NCBI GenBank assembly: GCA_960531495.1
Contig: CAUIJY010000068.1
Coordinates: forward strand, 62,001-126,000
Origin: Zeus faber
Lineage: Eukaryota > Chordata > Actinopteri > Zeiformes > Zeidae
Direction of reading: 5' to 3'
DNA: 64,000 nucleotides
Shown: one piece after another, positions 35,201 through 49,345 of the stretch
Layout: the number at the start of each line of letters is the position of its first letter
Position numbering within the stretch: the stretch's first letter is position 1
The notes under the pieces: model-generated
What the model saw: only the letters and a program-made list of their open reading frames with translations
Told to the model about the DNA's origin: nothing
The model's database searches: none
Position numbers and translations under genes: made by a program

Positions 35201-38200
35201 GTGTAAATACTGTTATGAACTGATTTGTAATGGGAAAGTACTGTTTGCAAAAGAGTTTTTGGCACATCTAACAAGTTTTTCTGAAATTATGAGCATTTTC
35301 ATAAAAACCTGCATGGATGGCAAACAAGGCATTTTCAGGCAATTTAAAGACTATAAGGATGTTTTGAGTAAAGGTTTCTGCCATAACTCTGTAGGAACTG
35401 CTCAGATAGTGTAAATACTGTTATGAACTGATTTGTAATGGGAAAGTACTGTTTGCAAAAGAGTTTTTGGCAGATCTAACAAGTTTTTCTGAAATTACGA
35501 GCAGTTTCATAAAAACCTGCATGGGTGGCAAACATGGCATTTTCAGGCAATTTAAAGACTGAAAGGATGTTTTGAGTAAAGGTTTCTGTCATGACTCTGT
35601 AGGAACTGCTCAGATAGTGTGAATACTGTTTTGAACTCATTTGTAATTGGGAATGTACTGTTTGTAAAACAGTTTTTGGCACATCTAACAAGTATTTCTG
35701 AAATAATAAGCATTTTCATGAAACCTGCATGGATGGCAAACAAGGCATTTTCAGGCCATTTAAAGACTGAAAGGATGTTTTGAGTAAAGATTTCTGTCAT
35801 GACTCAGTAGGAACTGCTCAGATAGTGTAAATACTGTTATGAACTCATTTGTAATGGGAAAGTACTGTTTGCAAAAGAGTTTTTGGCACATCTAACAAGT
35901 TTTTCTGAAATTACAAGCACTTTCATAAAAACCTGCATGGATGGCAAACAAGGCATTTTCAGGCAATTTGAAGACTGAAAGGATGTTTGGAGTAAAGGTT
36001 TCTGTCATAACTCTGTAGGAACTGCTCAGATAGTGTAAATACTGTTATGAACTCATTTGTAATGGGAAAGTACTGTTTGCAAAACAGTTTTTGGCACATC
36101 TAACAAGTTTTTCTGAAATTACGAGCAGTTTCATAAAAACCTGCATGGGTGGCAAACAAGGCATTTTCAGGCAATTTAAAGACTGAAAGGATGTTTTGAG
36201 TAAAGGTTTCTGTCATGACTCTCTAGGACCTGCTCAGATAGTGTAAATACTGTTATGAACTGATTTGTAATGGGAAAGTACTGTTTGCAAAAGAGTTTTT
36301 GGCAGATCTAACAAGTTTTTCTGAAATTATGAGCATTTTCATAAAAACCTGCATGGATGGCAAACAAGGCATTTTCAGGCAGTTTAAAGACTGAAAGGAT
36401 GTTTTGAGTAAAGGTTTCTGTCATAACTCTGTAGGAACTGCTCAGATAGTGTTAATACTGTTATGAACTCATTTGTAATGGGAAAGTACTGTTTGCAGAA
36501 CAGTTTTTGGCACATCTAACACATTTTTTTCTGAAATTACGAGCATTTTCATAAATACCTGCATGGATGGCAAACAATGCATTTTCAGGCAATTTAAAGA
36601 CTGAAAGGATGTTTTGAGTAAAGGTTTCTGTCATGACTGTGTAGGAACTGCTCAGATAGTGTAAATACTGTTTTGAACTCATTTGTAATTGGGAATGTAC
36701 TCTTTGTAAAACAGTTTTTGGCACATCTAACAAGTATTTCTGAAATAATAAGCATTTTCATGAAACCTGCATGGATGGCAAACAAGGCATTTTCAGGCCA
36801 TTTAAAGACTGAAAGGATGTTTTGAGTAAAGATTTCTGTCATGACTCTGTAGGAACTGCTCAGATAGTGTAAATACTGTTATGAACTGATTTGTAATGGG
36901 AAAGTACTGTTTGCAAAAGAGTTTTTGGCACATCTAACAAGTTTTTCTGAAATTATGAGCATTTTCATAAAAACCTGCATGGATGGCAAACAAGGCATTT
37001 TCAGGCAATTTAAAGACTATAAGGATGTTTTGAGTAAAGGTTTCTGCCATAACTCTGTAGGAACTGCTCAGATAGTGTAAATACTGTTATGAACTGATTT
37101 GTAATGGGAAAGTACTGTTTGCAAAAGAGTTTTTGGCAGATCTAACAAGTTTTTCTGAAATTACGAGCAGTTTCATAAAAACCTGCATGGGTGGCAAACA
37201 TGGCATTTTCAGGCAATTTAAAGACTGAAAGGATGTTTTGAGTAAAGGTTTCTGTCATGACTGTGTAGGAACTGCTCAGATAGTGTGAATACTGTTTTGA
37301 ACTCATTTGTAATTGGGAATGTACTGTTTGTAAAACAGTTTTTGGCACATCTAACAAGTATTTCTGAAATAATAAGCATTTTCATGAAACCTGCATGGAT
37401 GGCAAACAAGGCATTTTCAGGCCATTTAAAGACTGAAAGGATGTTTTGAGTAAAGGTTTCTGTCATAACTCTGTAGGAACTGCTCAGATAAAGTAAATAC
37501 TGTTATGAACTCATTTGTAATGGGAAAGTACTGTTTGCAGAACAGTTTTGGCACATCTAACAATTTTTTTTCTGAAATTACGAGCATTTTCATAAAAAAC
37601 TGCATGGATGGCAAACAAGGCATTTTCAGGCAATTTAAAGACTGAAAGGATGTTTTGAGTAAAGATTTCTGTCATGACTCTGTAGGAACTGCTCAGATAG
37701 TGTAAATACTGTTATGAACTCATTTGTAATGGGAAAGTACTGTTTGCAAAACAGTTTTTGGCACATCTAACAAGTTTTTCTGAAATTACAAGCATTTTCA
37801 TAAAAACCTGCATGGATGGCAAACAAGGCATTTTCAGGCAATTTAGAGACTGAAAGTATGTTTTGAGTAAAGGTTTCTGTCATGACTCTCTAGGACCTGC
37901 TCAGATAGTGTAAATACTGTTATGAACTGATTTGTAATGGGAAAGTACTGGTTGCAAAAGAGTTTTTGGCACATCTAACAAGTTTTTCTGAAATTACGAG
38001 CAGTTTCATAAAAACCTGCATGGGTGGCAAACATGGCATTTTCAGGCAATTTAAAGACTGAAAGGATGTTTTGAGTAAAGGTTTCTGTCATAACTCTGTA
38101 GGAACTGCTCAGATAGTGTAAATACTGTTATGAACTCATTTGTAATGGGAAAGTACTGTTTGCAGAACAGTTTTTGGCACATCTTACACATTTTTTCTGA

Positions 38201-38930
38201 AATTACGAGCATTTTCATAAAAACTTTCATGGATGGCAAACAAGGCATTTTCAGGCAATTTAAAGACTGAAAGGATGTTTTGAGTAAAGTTTTCTGTCAT
38301 GACTCTGTAGGAACTGCTCAGATAGTGTAAATACTGTTATGAACTCATTTGTAATGGGAAAGTACTGTTTGCAAAACAGTTTTTGGCACATCTAACAAGT
38401 TTTTCTGAAATTACAAGCATTTTCATAAAAACCTGCATGGATGGCAAACAAGGCATTTTCAGGCAATTTAAAGACTGAAAGTATGTTTTGAGTAAAGGTT
38501 TCTGTCATGACTCTCTAGGACCTGCTCAGATAGTGTAAATACTGTTATGAACTGATTTGTAATGGGAAAGTACTGGTTGCAAAAGAGTTTTTGGCACATC
38601 TAACAAGTTTTTCTGAAATTACGAGCAGTTTCATAAAAACCTGCATGGATGGCAAACAAGGCATTTTCAGGCAATTTAAAGACTGAAAGGATGTTTTGAG
38701 TAAAGGTTTCTGTCATAACTCTGTAGGAACTGCTCAGATAAAGTAAATACTGTTATGAACTCATTTGTAATGGGAAAGTACTGTTTGCAGAACAGTTTTG
38801 GCACATCAAACAATTTTTTTCTGAAATTACGAGCATTTTCATAAAAAACTGCATGGATGGCAAACAAGGCATTTTCAGGCAATTTAAAGACTGAAAGGAT
38901 GTTTTGAGTAAAGGTTTCTGTCATGACTCT
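32267..38930. repeat. Large higher-order unit, copy 2 (32-mer, 6,664 bp)
   Basis: This is the same monomer order as copy 1 without the extra 11-mer. The first monomer differs at the left seam: it is GTAGGACC with AGTGTA, where copy 1 has GTAGGAAC with AAAGTA, so the exchange point lies inside this monomer. It contains the TGATCA marker monomer at 33,517 and the CTTTCATGG monomer near 38,224. The last 400 bp are shared with the start of the following 10-mer block. Confidence 0.86.
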
Positions 38931-40596
38931 GTAGGACCTGCTCAGATAGTGTAAATACTGTTATGAACTCATTTGTAATGGGAAAGTACTGTTTGCAGAA
39001 CAGTTTTTGGCACATCTAACACATTTTTTTCTGAAATTACGAGCATTTTCATAAATACCTGCATGGATGGCAAACAATGCATTTTCAGGCAATTTAAAGA
39101 CTGAAAGGATGTTTTGAGTAAAGGTTTCTGTCATGACTGTGTAGGAACTGCTCAGATAGTGTGAATACTGTTTTGAACTCATTTGTAATTGGGAATGTAC
39201 TCTTTGTAAAACAGTTTTTGGCACATCTAACAAGTATTTCTGAAATAATAAGCATTTTCATGAAACCTGCATGGATGGCAAACAAGGCATTTTCAGGCCA
39301 TTTAAAGACTGAAAGGATGTTTTGAGTAAAGATTTCTGTCATGACTCTGTAGGAACTGCTCAGATAGTGTAAATACTGTTATGAACTGATTTGTAATGGG
39401 AAAGTACTGTTTGCAAAAGAGTTTTTGGCACATCTAACAAGTTTTTCTGAAATTATGAGCAGTTTCATAAAAACCTGCATGGGTGGCAAACATGGCATTT
39501 TCAGGCAATTTAAAGACTGAAAGGATGTTTTGAGTAAAGGTTTCTGTCATGACTGTGTAGGAACTGCTCAGATAGTGTGAATACTGTTTTGAACTCATTT
39601 GTAATTGGGAATGTACTGTTTGTAAAACAGTTTTTGGCACATCTAACAAGTATTTCTGAAATAATAAGCATTTTCATGAAACCTGCATGGATGGCAAACA
39701 AGGCATTTTCAGGCCATTTAAAGACTGAAAGGATGTTTTGAGTAAAGGTTTCTGTCATCACTCTCTAGGACCTGCTCAGATAGTGTAAATACTGTTATGA
39801 ACTCATTTGTAATGGGAAAGTACTGTTTGCAGAACAGTTTTTGGCACATCTAACAAGTTTTTCTGAAATTACAAGCATTTTCATAAAAACCTGCATGGAT
39901 GGCAAACAAGGCATTTTCAGGCAATTTAAAGACTGAAAGGATGTTTTGAGTAAAGGTTTCTGTCATGACTGTGTAGGAACTGCTCAGATAGTGTGAATAC
40001 TGTTTTGAACTCATTTGTAATTGGGAATGTACTCTTTGTAAAACAGTTTTTGGCACATCTAACAAGTATTTCTGAAATAATAAGCATTTTCATGAAACCT
40101 GCATGGATGGCAAACAAGGCATTTTCAGGCCATTTAAAGACTGAAAGGATGTTTTGAGTAAAGGTTTCTGTCATGACTGTGTAGGAACTGCTCAGATAGT
40201 GTGAATACTGTTTTGAACTCATTTGTAATTGGGAATGTACTGTTTGTAAAACAGTTTTTGGCACATCTAACAAGTATTTCTGAAATAATAAGCATTTTCA
40301 TGAAACCTGCATGGATGGCAAACAAGGCATTTTCAGGCCATTTAAAGACTGAAAAGATGTTTTGAGTAAAGGTTTCTGTCATCACTCTCTAGGACCTGCT
40401 CAGATAGTGTAAATACTGTTATGAACTCATTTGTAATGGGAAAGTACTGTTTGCAGAACAGTTTTTGGCACATCTAACAAGTTTTTCTGAAATTACAAGC
40501 ATTTTCATAAAAACCTGCATGGATGGCAAACAAGGCATTTTCAGGCAATTTAAAGACTGAAAGTATGTTTTGAGTAAAGGTTTCTGTCATGACTCT
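38515..40596. repeat. 10-mer higher-order repeat, copy 1 (2,082 bp)
   Basis: Ten monomers run from CTAGGACC at 38,515. They include the GGTTGC monomer, the CAAACAATTT AGATAAAG form, the CAATGCATT monomer, and three closely spaced divergent-class monomers, with a 3-monomer (624-bp) near-repeat near 39,510 and 40,134. The private change GAAAAGATG is near 40,350. The block recurs at +2,082 bp. Confidence 0.88.
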
Positions 40597-42678
40597 CTAG
40601 GACCTGCTCAGATAGTGTAAATACTGTTATGAACTGATTTGTAATGGGAAAGTACTGGTTGCAAAAGAGTTTTTGGCACATCTAACAAGTTTTTCTGAAA
40701 TTACGAGCAGTTTCATAAAAACCTGCATGGATGGCAAACAAGGCATTTTCAGGCAATTTAAAGACTGAAAGGATGTTTTGAGTAAAGGTTTCTGTCATAA
40801 CTCTGTAGGAACTGCTCAGATAAAGTAAATACTGTTATGAACTCATTTGTAATGGGAAAGTACTGTTTGCAGAACAGTTTTGGCACATCAAACAATTTTT
40901 TTCTGAAATTACGAGCATTTTCATAAAAAACTGCATGGATGGCAAACAAGGCATTTTCAGGCAATTTAAAGACTGAAAGGATGTTTTGAGTAAAGGTTTC
41001 TGTCATGACTCTGTAGGACCTGCTCAGATAGTGTAAATACTGTTATGAACTCATTTGTAATGGGAAAGTACTGTTTGCAGAACAGTTTTTGGCACATCTA
41101 ACACATTTTTTTCTGAAATTACGAGCATTTTCATAAATACCTGCATGGATGGCAAACAATGCATTTTCAGGCAATTTAAAGACTGAAAGGATGTTTTGAG
41201 TAAAGGTTTCTGTCATGACTGTGTAGGAACTGCTCAGATAGTGTGAATACTGTTTTGAACTCATTTGTAATTGGGAATGTACTCTTTGTAAAACAGTTTT
41301 TGGCACATCTAACAAGTATTTCTGAAATAATAAGCATTTTCATGAAACCTGCATGGATGGCAAACAAGGCATTTTCAGGCCATTTAAAGACTGAAAGGAT
41401 GTTTTGAGTAAAGATTTCTGTCATGACTCTGTAGGAACTGCTCAGATAGTGTAAATACTGTTATGAACTGATTTGTAATGGGAAAGTACTGTTTGCAAAA
41501 GAGTTTTTGGCACATCTAACAAGTTTTTCTGAAATTATGAGCAGTTTCATAAAAACCTGCATGGGTGGCAAACATGGCATTTTCAGGCAATTTAAAGACT
41601 GAAAGGATGTTTTGAGTAAAGGTTTCTGTCATGACTGTGTAGGAACTGCTCAGATAGTGTGAATACTGTTTTGAACTCATTTGTAATTGGGAATGTACTG
41701 TTTGTAAAACAGTTTTTGGCACATCTAACAAGTATTTCTGAAATAATAAGCATTTTCATGAAACCTGCATGGATGGCAAACAAGGCATTTTCAGGCCATT
41801 TAAAGACTGAAAGGATGTTTTGAGTAAAGGTTTCTGTCATCACTCTCTAGGACCTGCTCAGATAGTGTAAATACTGTTATGAACTCATTTGTAATGGGAA
41901 AGTACTGTTTGCAGAACAGTTTTTGGCACATCTAACAAGTTTTTCTGAAATTACAAGCATTTTCATAAAAACCTGCATGGATGGCAAACAAGGCATTTTC
42001 AGGCAATTTAAAGACTGAAAGGATGTTTTGAGTAAAGGTTTCTGTCATGACTGTGTAGGAACTGCTCAGATAGTGTGAATACTGTTTTGAACTCATTTGT
42101 AATTGGGAATGTACTCTTTGTAAAACAGTTTTTGGCACATCTAACAAGTATTTCTGAAATAATAAGCATTTTCATGAAACCTGCATGGATGGCAAACAAG
42201 GCATTTTCAGGCCATTTAAAGACTGAAAGGATGTTTTGAGTAAAGGTTTCTGTCATGACTGTGTAGGAACTGCTCAGATAGTGTGAATACTGTTTTGAAC
42301 TCATTTGTAATTGGGAATGTACTGTTTGTAAAACAGTTTTTGGCACATCTAACAAGTATTTCTGAAATAATAAGCATTTTCATGAAACCTGCATGGATGG
42401 CAAACAAGGCATTTTCAGGCCATTTAAAGACTGAAAAGATGTTTTGAGTAAAGGTTTCTGTCATCACTCTCTAGGACCTGCTCAGATAGTGTAAATACTG
42501 TTATGAACTCATTTGTAATGGGAAAGTACTGTTTGCAGAACAGTTTTTGGCACATCTAACAAGTTTTTCTGAAATTACAAGCATTTTCATAAAAACCTGC
42601 ATGGATGGCAAACAAGGCATTTTCAGGCAATTTAAAGACTGAAAGGATGTTTTGAGTAAAGGTTTCTGTCATAACTCT
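40597..42678. repeat. 10-mer higher-order repeat, copy 2 (2,082 bp)
   Basis: This is a tandem copy of 38,515-40,596 that keeps its private variants, including GAAAAGATG near 42,432. The match holds until about 42,635. There GGATG replaces GTATG and the array returns to the order seen after 37,473 (offset 5,206 bp). Confidence 0.88.
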
Positions 42679-45600
42679 GTAGGAACTGCTCAGATAAAGT
42701 AAATACTGTTATGAACTCATTTGTAATGGGAAAGTACTGTTTGCAGAACAGTTTTGGCACATCTAACAATTTTTTTTCTGAAATTACGAGCATTTTCATA
42801 AAAAACTGCATGGATGGCAAACAAGGCATTTTCAGGCAATTTAAAGACTGAAAGGATGTTTTGAGTAAAGATTTCTGTCATGACTCTGTAGGAACTGCTC
42901 AGATAGTGTAAATACTGTTATGAACTCATTTGTAATGGGAAAGTACTGTTTGCAAAACAGTTTTTGGCACATCTAACAAGTTTTTCTGAAATTACAAGCA
43001 TTTTCATAAAAACCTGCATGGATGGCAAACAAGGCATTTTCAGGCAATTTAAAGACTGAAAGTATGTTTTGAGTAAAGGTTTCTGTCATGACTCTCTAGG
43101 ACCTGCTCAGATAGTGTAAATACTGTTATGAACTGATTTGTAATGGGAAAGTACTGGTTGCAAAAGAGTTTTTGGCACATCTAACAAGTTTTTCTGAAAT
43201 TACGAGCAGTTTCATAAAAACCTGCATGGGTGGCAAACATGGCATTTTCAGGCAATTTAAAGACTGAAAGGATGTTTTGAGTAAAGGTTTCTGTCATAAC
43301 TCTGTAGGAACTGCTCAGATAGTGTAAATACTGTTATGAACTCATTTGTAATGGGAAAGTACTGTTTGCAGAACAGTTTTTGGCACATCTTACACATTTT
43401 TTCTGAAATTACGAGCATTTTCATAAAAACTTTCATGGATGGCAAACAAGGCATTTTCAGGCAATTTAAAGACTGAAAGGATGTTTTGAGTAAAGGTTTC
43501 TGTCATGACTCTGTAGGAACTGCTCAGATAGTGTGAATACTGTTTTGAACTCATTTGTAATTGGGAATGTACTGTTTGTAAAACAGTTTTTGGCACATCT
43601 AACAAGTATTTCTGAAATAATAAGCATTTTCATGAAACCTGCATGGATGGCAAACAAGGCATTTTCAGGCCATTTAAAGACTGAAAGGATGTTTTGAGTA
43701 AAGATTTCTGTCATGACTCAGTAGGAACTGCTCAGATAGTGTAAATACTGTTATGAACTCATTTGTAATGGGAAAGTACTGTTTGCAAAAGAGTTTTTGG
43801 CACATCTAACACATTTTTTCTGAAATTACGAGCAGTTTCATAAAAACCTGCATGGGTGGCAAACATGGCATTTTCAGGCAATTTAAAGACTGAAAGGATG
43901 TTTTGAGTAAAGGTTTCTGTCATGACTCTGTAGGACCTGCTCAGATAGTGTAAATACTGTTATGAACTCATTTGTAATGGGAAAGTACTGTTTGCAGAAC
44001 AGTTTTTGGCACATCTAACACATTTTTTCTGAAATTACGAGCATTTTCATAAAAACCTGCATGGATGGCAAACAAGGCATTTTCAGGCAATTTAAAGACT
44101 GGAAGGATGTTTTGAGTAAAGGTTTCTGTCATGACTGTGTAGGAACTGCTCAGATAGTGTGAATACTGTTTTGAACTCATTTGTAATTGGGAATGTACTG
44201 TTTGTAAAACAGTTTTTGGCACATCTAACAAGTATTTCTGAAATAATAAGCATTTTCATGAAACCTGCATGGATGGCAAACAAGGCATTTTCAGGCCATT
44301 TAAAGACTGAAAGGATGTTTTGAGTAAAGATTTCTGTCATGACTCAGTAGGAACTGCTCAGATAGTGTAAATACTGTTATGAACTCATTTGAAATGGGAA
44401 AGTACTGTTTGCAAAAGAGTTTTTGGCACATCTAACAAGTTTTTCTGAAATTACGAGCAGTTTCATAAAAACCTGCATGGGTGGCAAACAAGGCATTTTC
44501 AGGCAATTTAAAGACTGAAAGGATGTTTTGAGTAAAGGTTTCTGTCATGACTCTCTAGGACCTGCTCAGATAGTGTAAATACTGTTATGAACTGATTTGT
44601 AATGGGAAAGTACTGTTTGCAAAAGAGTTTTTGGCACATCTAACAAGTTTTTCTGAAATTATGATCATTTTCATAAAAACCTGCATGGATGGCAAATAAG
44701 GCATTTTCAGGCAATTTGAAGACTGAAAGGAGGTTTTGAGTAAAGGTTTCCGTCATGACTCTCTAGGACCTGCTCAGATAGTGTAAATACTGTTATGAAC
44801 TGATTTGTAATGGGAAAGTACTGTTTGCAAAACAGTTTTTGGCACATCTAACAAGTTTTTCTGAAATTACGAGCAGTTTCATAAAAACCTGCATGGGTGG
44901 CAAACATGGCATTTTCAGGCAATTTAAAGACTGAAAGGATGTTTTGAGTAAAGGTTTCTGTCATGACTCTGTAGGAACTGCTCAGATAGTGTGAATACTG
45001 TTTTGAACTCATTTGTAATTGGGAATGTACTGTTTGTAAAACAGTTTTTGGCACATCTAACAAGTATTTCTGAAATAATAAGCATTTTCATGAAACCTGC
45101 ATGGATGGCAAACAAGGCATTTTCAGGCCATTTAAAGACTGAAAGGATGTTTTGAGTAAAGATTTCTGTCATGACTCAGTAGGAACTGCTCAGATAGTGT
45201 AAATACTGTTATGAACTCATTTGTAATGGGAAAGTACTGTTTGCAAAAGAGTTTTTGGCACATCTAACAAGTTTTTCTGAAATTACAAGCACTTTCATAA
45301 AAACCTGCATGGATGGCAAACAAGGCATTTTCAGGCAATTTGAAGACTGAAAGGATGTTTGGAGTAAAGGTTTCTGTCATAACTCTGTAGGAACTGCTCA
45401 GATAGTGTAAATACTGTTATGAACTCATTTGTAATGGGAAAGTACTGTTTGCAAAACAGTTTTTGGCACATCTAACAAGTTTTTCTGAAATTACGAGCAG
45501 TTTCATAAAAACCTGCATGGGTGGCAAACAAGGCATTTTCAGGCAATTTAAAGACTGAAAGGATGTTTTGAGTAAAGGTTTCTGTCATGACTCTCTAGGA

Positions 45601-48600
45601 CCTGCTCAGATAGTGTAAATACTGTTATGAACTGATTTGTAATGGGAAAGTTCTGTTTGCAAAAGAGTTTTTGGCAGATCTAACAAGTTTTTCTGAAATT
45701 ATGAGCATTTTCATAAAAACCTGCATGGATGGCAAACAAGGCATTTTCAGGCAGTTTAAAGACTGAAAGGATGTTTTGAGTAAAGGTTTCTGTCATAACT
45801 CTGTAGGAACTGCTCAGATAGTGTAAATACTGTTATGAACTGATTTGTAATGGGAAAGTACTGTTTGCAAAAGAGTTTTTGGCAGATCTAACAAGTTTTT
45901 CTGAAATTATGAGCATTTTCATAAAAACCTGCATGGATGGCAAACAAGGCATTTTCAGGCAGTTTAAAGACTGAAAGGATGTTTTGAGTAAAGGTTTCTG
46001 TCATAACTCTGTAGGAACTGCTCAGATAGTGTTAATACTGTTATGAACTCATTTGTAATGGGAAAGTACTGTTTGCAGAACAGTTTTTGGCACATCTAAC
46101 ACATTTTTTTCTGAAATTACGAGCATTTTCATAAATACCTGCATGGATGGCAAACAATGCATTTTCAGGCAATTTAAAGACTGAAAGGATGTTTTGAGTA
46201 AAGGTTTCTGTCATGACTGTGTAGGAACTGCTCAGATAGTGTAAATACTGTTTTGAACTCATTTGTAATTGGGAATGTACTCTTTGTAAAACAGTTTTTG
46301 GCACATCTAACAAGTATTTCTGAAATAATAAGCATTTTCATGAAACCTGCATGGATGGCAAACAAGGCATTTTCAGGCCATTTAAAGACTGAAAGGATGT
46401 TTTGAGTAAAGATTTCTGTCATGACTCTGTAGGAACTGCTCAGATAGTGTAAATACTGTTATGAACTGATTTGTAATGGGAAAGTACTGTTTGCAAAAGA
46501 GTTTTTGGCACATCTAACAAGTTTTTCTGAAATTATGAGCATTTTCATAAAAACCTGCATGGATGGCAAACAAGGCATTTTCAGGCAATTTAAAGACTAT
46601 AAGGATGTTTTGAGTAAAGGTTTCTGCCATAACTCTGTAGGAACTGCTCAGATAGTGTAAATACTGTTATGAACTCATTTGTAATGGGAAAGTACTGTTT
46701 GCAAAACAGTTTTTCGCACATCTAACAAGTTTTTCTGAAATTACGAGCAGTTTCATAAAAACCTGCATGGGTGGCAAACATGGCATTTTCAGGCAATTTA
46801 AAGACTGAAAGGATGTTTTGAGTAAAGGTTTCTGTCATGACTGTGTAGGAACTGCTCAGATAGTGTGAATACTGTTTTGAACTCATTTGTAATTGGGAAT
46901 GTACTGTTTGTAAAACAGTTTTTGGCACATCTAACAAGTATTTCTGAAATAATAAGCATTTTCATGAAACCTGCATGGATGGCAAACAAGGCATTTTCAG
47001 GCCATTTAAAGACTGAAAGGATGTTTTGAGTAAAGGTTTCTGTCATAACTCTGTAGGAACTGCTCAGATAGTGTAAATACTGTTATGAACTCATTTGTAA
47101 TGGGAAAGTACTGTTTGCAAAACAGTTTTTGGCACATCTAACAAGTTTTTCTGAAATTACGAGCAGTTTCATAAAAACCTGCATGGGTGGCAAACATGGC
47201 ATTTTCAGGCAATTTAAAGACTGAAAGGATGTTTTGAGTAAAGGTTTCTGTCATAACTCTGTAGGAACTGCTCAGATAGTGTAAATACTGTTATGAACTC
47301 ATTTGTAATGGGAAAGTACTGTTTGCAGAACAGTTTTTGGCACATCTTACACATTTTTTCTGAAATTACGAGCATTTTCATAAAAACTTTCATGGATGGC
47401 AAACAAGGCATTTTCAGGCAATTTAAAGACTGAAAGGATGTTTTGAGTAAAGATTTCTGTCATGACTCTGTAGGAACTGCTCAGATAGTGTAAATACTGT
47501 TATGAACTCATTTGTAATGGGAAAGTACTGTTTGCAAAACAGTTTTTGGCACATCTAACAAGTTTTTCTGAAATTACAAGCATTTTCATAAAAACCTGCA
47601 TGGATGGCAAACAAGGCATTTTCAGGCAATTTAAAGACTGAAAGTATGTTTTGAGTAAAGGTTTCTGTCATGACTCTCTAGGACCTGCTCAGATAGTGTA
47701 AATACTGTTATGAACTGATTTGTAATGGGAAAGTACTGGTTGCAAAAGAGTTTTTGGCACATCTAACAAGTTTTTCTGAAATTACGAGCAGTTTCATAAA
47801 AACCTGCATGGATGGCAAACAAGGCATTTTCAGGCAATTTAAAGACTGAAAGGATGTTTTGAGTAAAGGTTTCTGTCATAACTCTGTAGGAACTGCTCAG
47901 ATAAAGTAAATACTGTTATGAACTCATTTGTAATGGGAAAGTACTGTTTGCAGAACAGTTTTGGCACATCAAACAATTTTTTTCTGAAATTACGAGCATT
48001 TTCATAAAAAACTGCATGGATGGCAAACAAGGCATTTTCAGGCAATTTAAAGACTGAAAGGATGTTTTGAGTAAAGGTTTCTGTCATGACTCCGTAGGAC
48101 CTGCTCAGATAGTGTAAATACTGTTATGAACTCATTTGTAATGGGAAAGTACTGTTTGCAGAACAGTTTTTGGCACATCTAACACATTTTTTTCTGAAAT
48201 TACGAGCATTTTCATAAATACCTGCATGGATGGCAAACAATGCATTTTCAGGCAATTTAAAGACTGAAAGGATGTTTTGAGTAAAGGTTTCTGTCATGAC
48301 TGTGTAGGAACTGCTCAGATAGTGTGAATACTGTTTTGAACTCATTTGTAATTGGGAATGTACTCTTTGTAAAACAGTTTTTGGCACATCTAACAAGTAT
48401 TTCTGAAATAATAAGCATTTTCATGAAACCTGCATGGATGGCAAACAAGGCATTTTCAGGCCATTTAAAGACTGAAAGGATGTTTTGAGTAAAGATTTCT
48501 GTCATGACTCTGTAGGAACTGCTCAGATAGTGTAAATACTGTTATGAACTCATTTGTAATGGGAAAGTACTGTTTGCAGAACAGTTTTTGGCACATCTAA

Positions 48601-49345
48601 CAAGTTTTTCTGAAATTACAAGCATTTTCATAAAAACCTGCATGGATGGCAAACAAGGCATTTTCAGGCAATTTAAAGACTGAAAGGATGTTTTGAGTAA
48701 AGGTTTCTGTCATAACTCTGTAGGAACTGCTCAGATAAAGTAAATACTGTTATGAACTCATTTGTAATGGGAAAGTACTGTTTGCAGAACAGTTTTGGCA
48801 CATCTAACAATTTTTTTTCTGAAATTACGAGCATTTTCATAAAAAACTGCATGGATGGCAAACAAGGCATTTTCAGGCAATTTAAAGACTGAAAGTATGT
48901 TTTGAGTAAAGGTTTCTGTCATGACTCTCTAGGACCTGCTCAGATAGTGTAAATACTGTTATGAACTGATTTGTAATGGGAAAGTACTGGTTGCAAAAGA
49001 GTTTTTGGCACATCTAACAAGTTTTTCTGAAATTACGAGCAGTTTCATAAAAACCTGCATGGGTGGCAAACATGGCATTTTCAGGCAATTTAAAGACTGA
49101 AAGGATGTTTTGAGTAAAGGTTTCTGTCATAACTCTGTAGGAACTGCTCAGATAGTGTAAATACTGTTATGAACTCATTTGTAATGGGAAAGTACTGTTT
49201 GCAGAACAGTTTTTGGCACATCTTACACATTTTTTCTGAAATTACGAGCATTTTCATAAAAACCTGCATGGATGGCAAACAAGGCATTTTCAGGCAATTT
49301 AAAGACTGAAAGGATGTTTTGAGTAAAGGTTTCTGTCATGACTCT
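42679..49345. repeat. Mosaic satellite segment assembled from earlier blocks
   Basis: Pieces can be traced by offset. About 42,632-43,450 matches 37,426-38,250 at 5,206 bp. About 43,968-45,600 matches 32,930-34,560 at 11,038 bp. About 46,041-47,046 matches 22,300-23,305 at 23,741 bp. About 47,214-48,500 matches 38,051-39,340 at 9,163 bp. From 48,673 the pattern resembles 42,632 onward. A CpG-containing CTCCGTAGG junction near 48,091 is unique to this segment. All monomers keep the same orientation. Confidence 0.78.
45595..46010. repeat. Single-monomer tandem duplication (2 x 208 bp)
   Basis: Two adjacent monomers, 45,595-45,802 and 45,803-46,010, both carry CTGATTTG, CAAAAGAG, GGCAGATC, TTATGAGC and CAGGCAGTTT. 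The equivalent place near 34,557-34,765 has this monomer only once. The offset of downstream matches therefore grows from 11,038 to 11,246 bp. The copies differ at the junction (CTAGGACC or GTAGGAAC) and by GAAAGTTCTG in the first. Confidence 0.84.
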
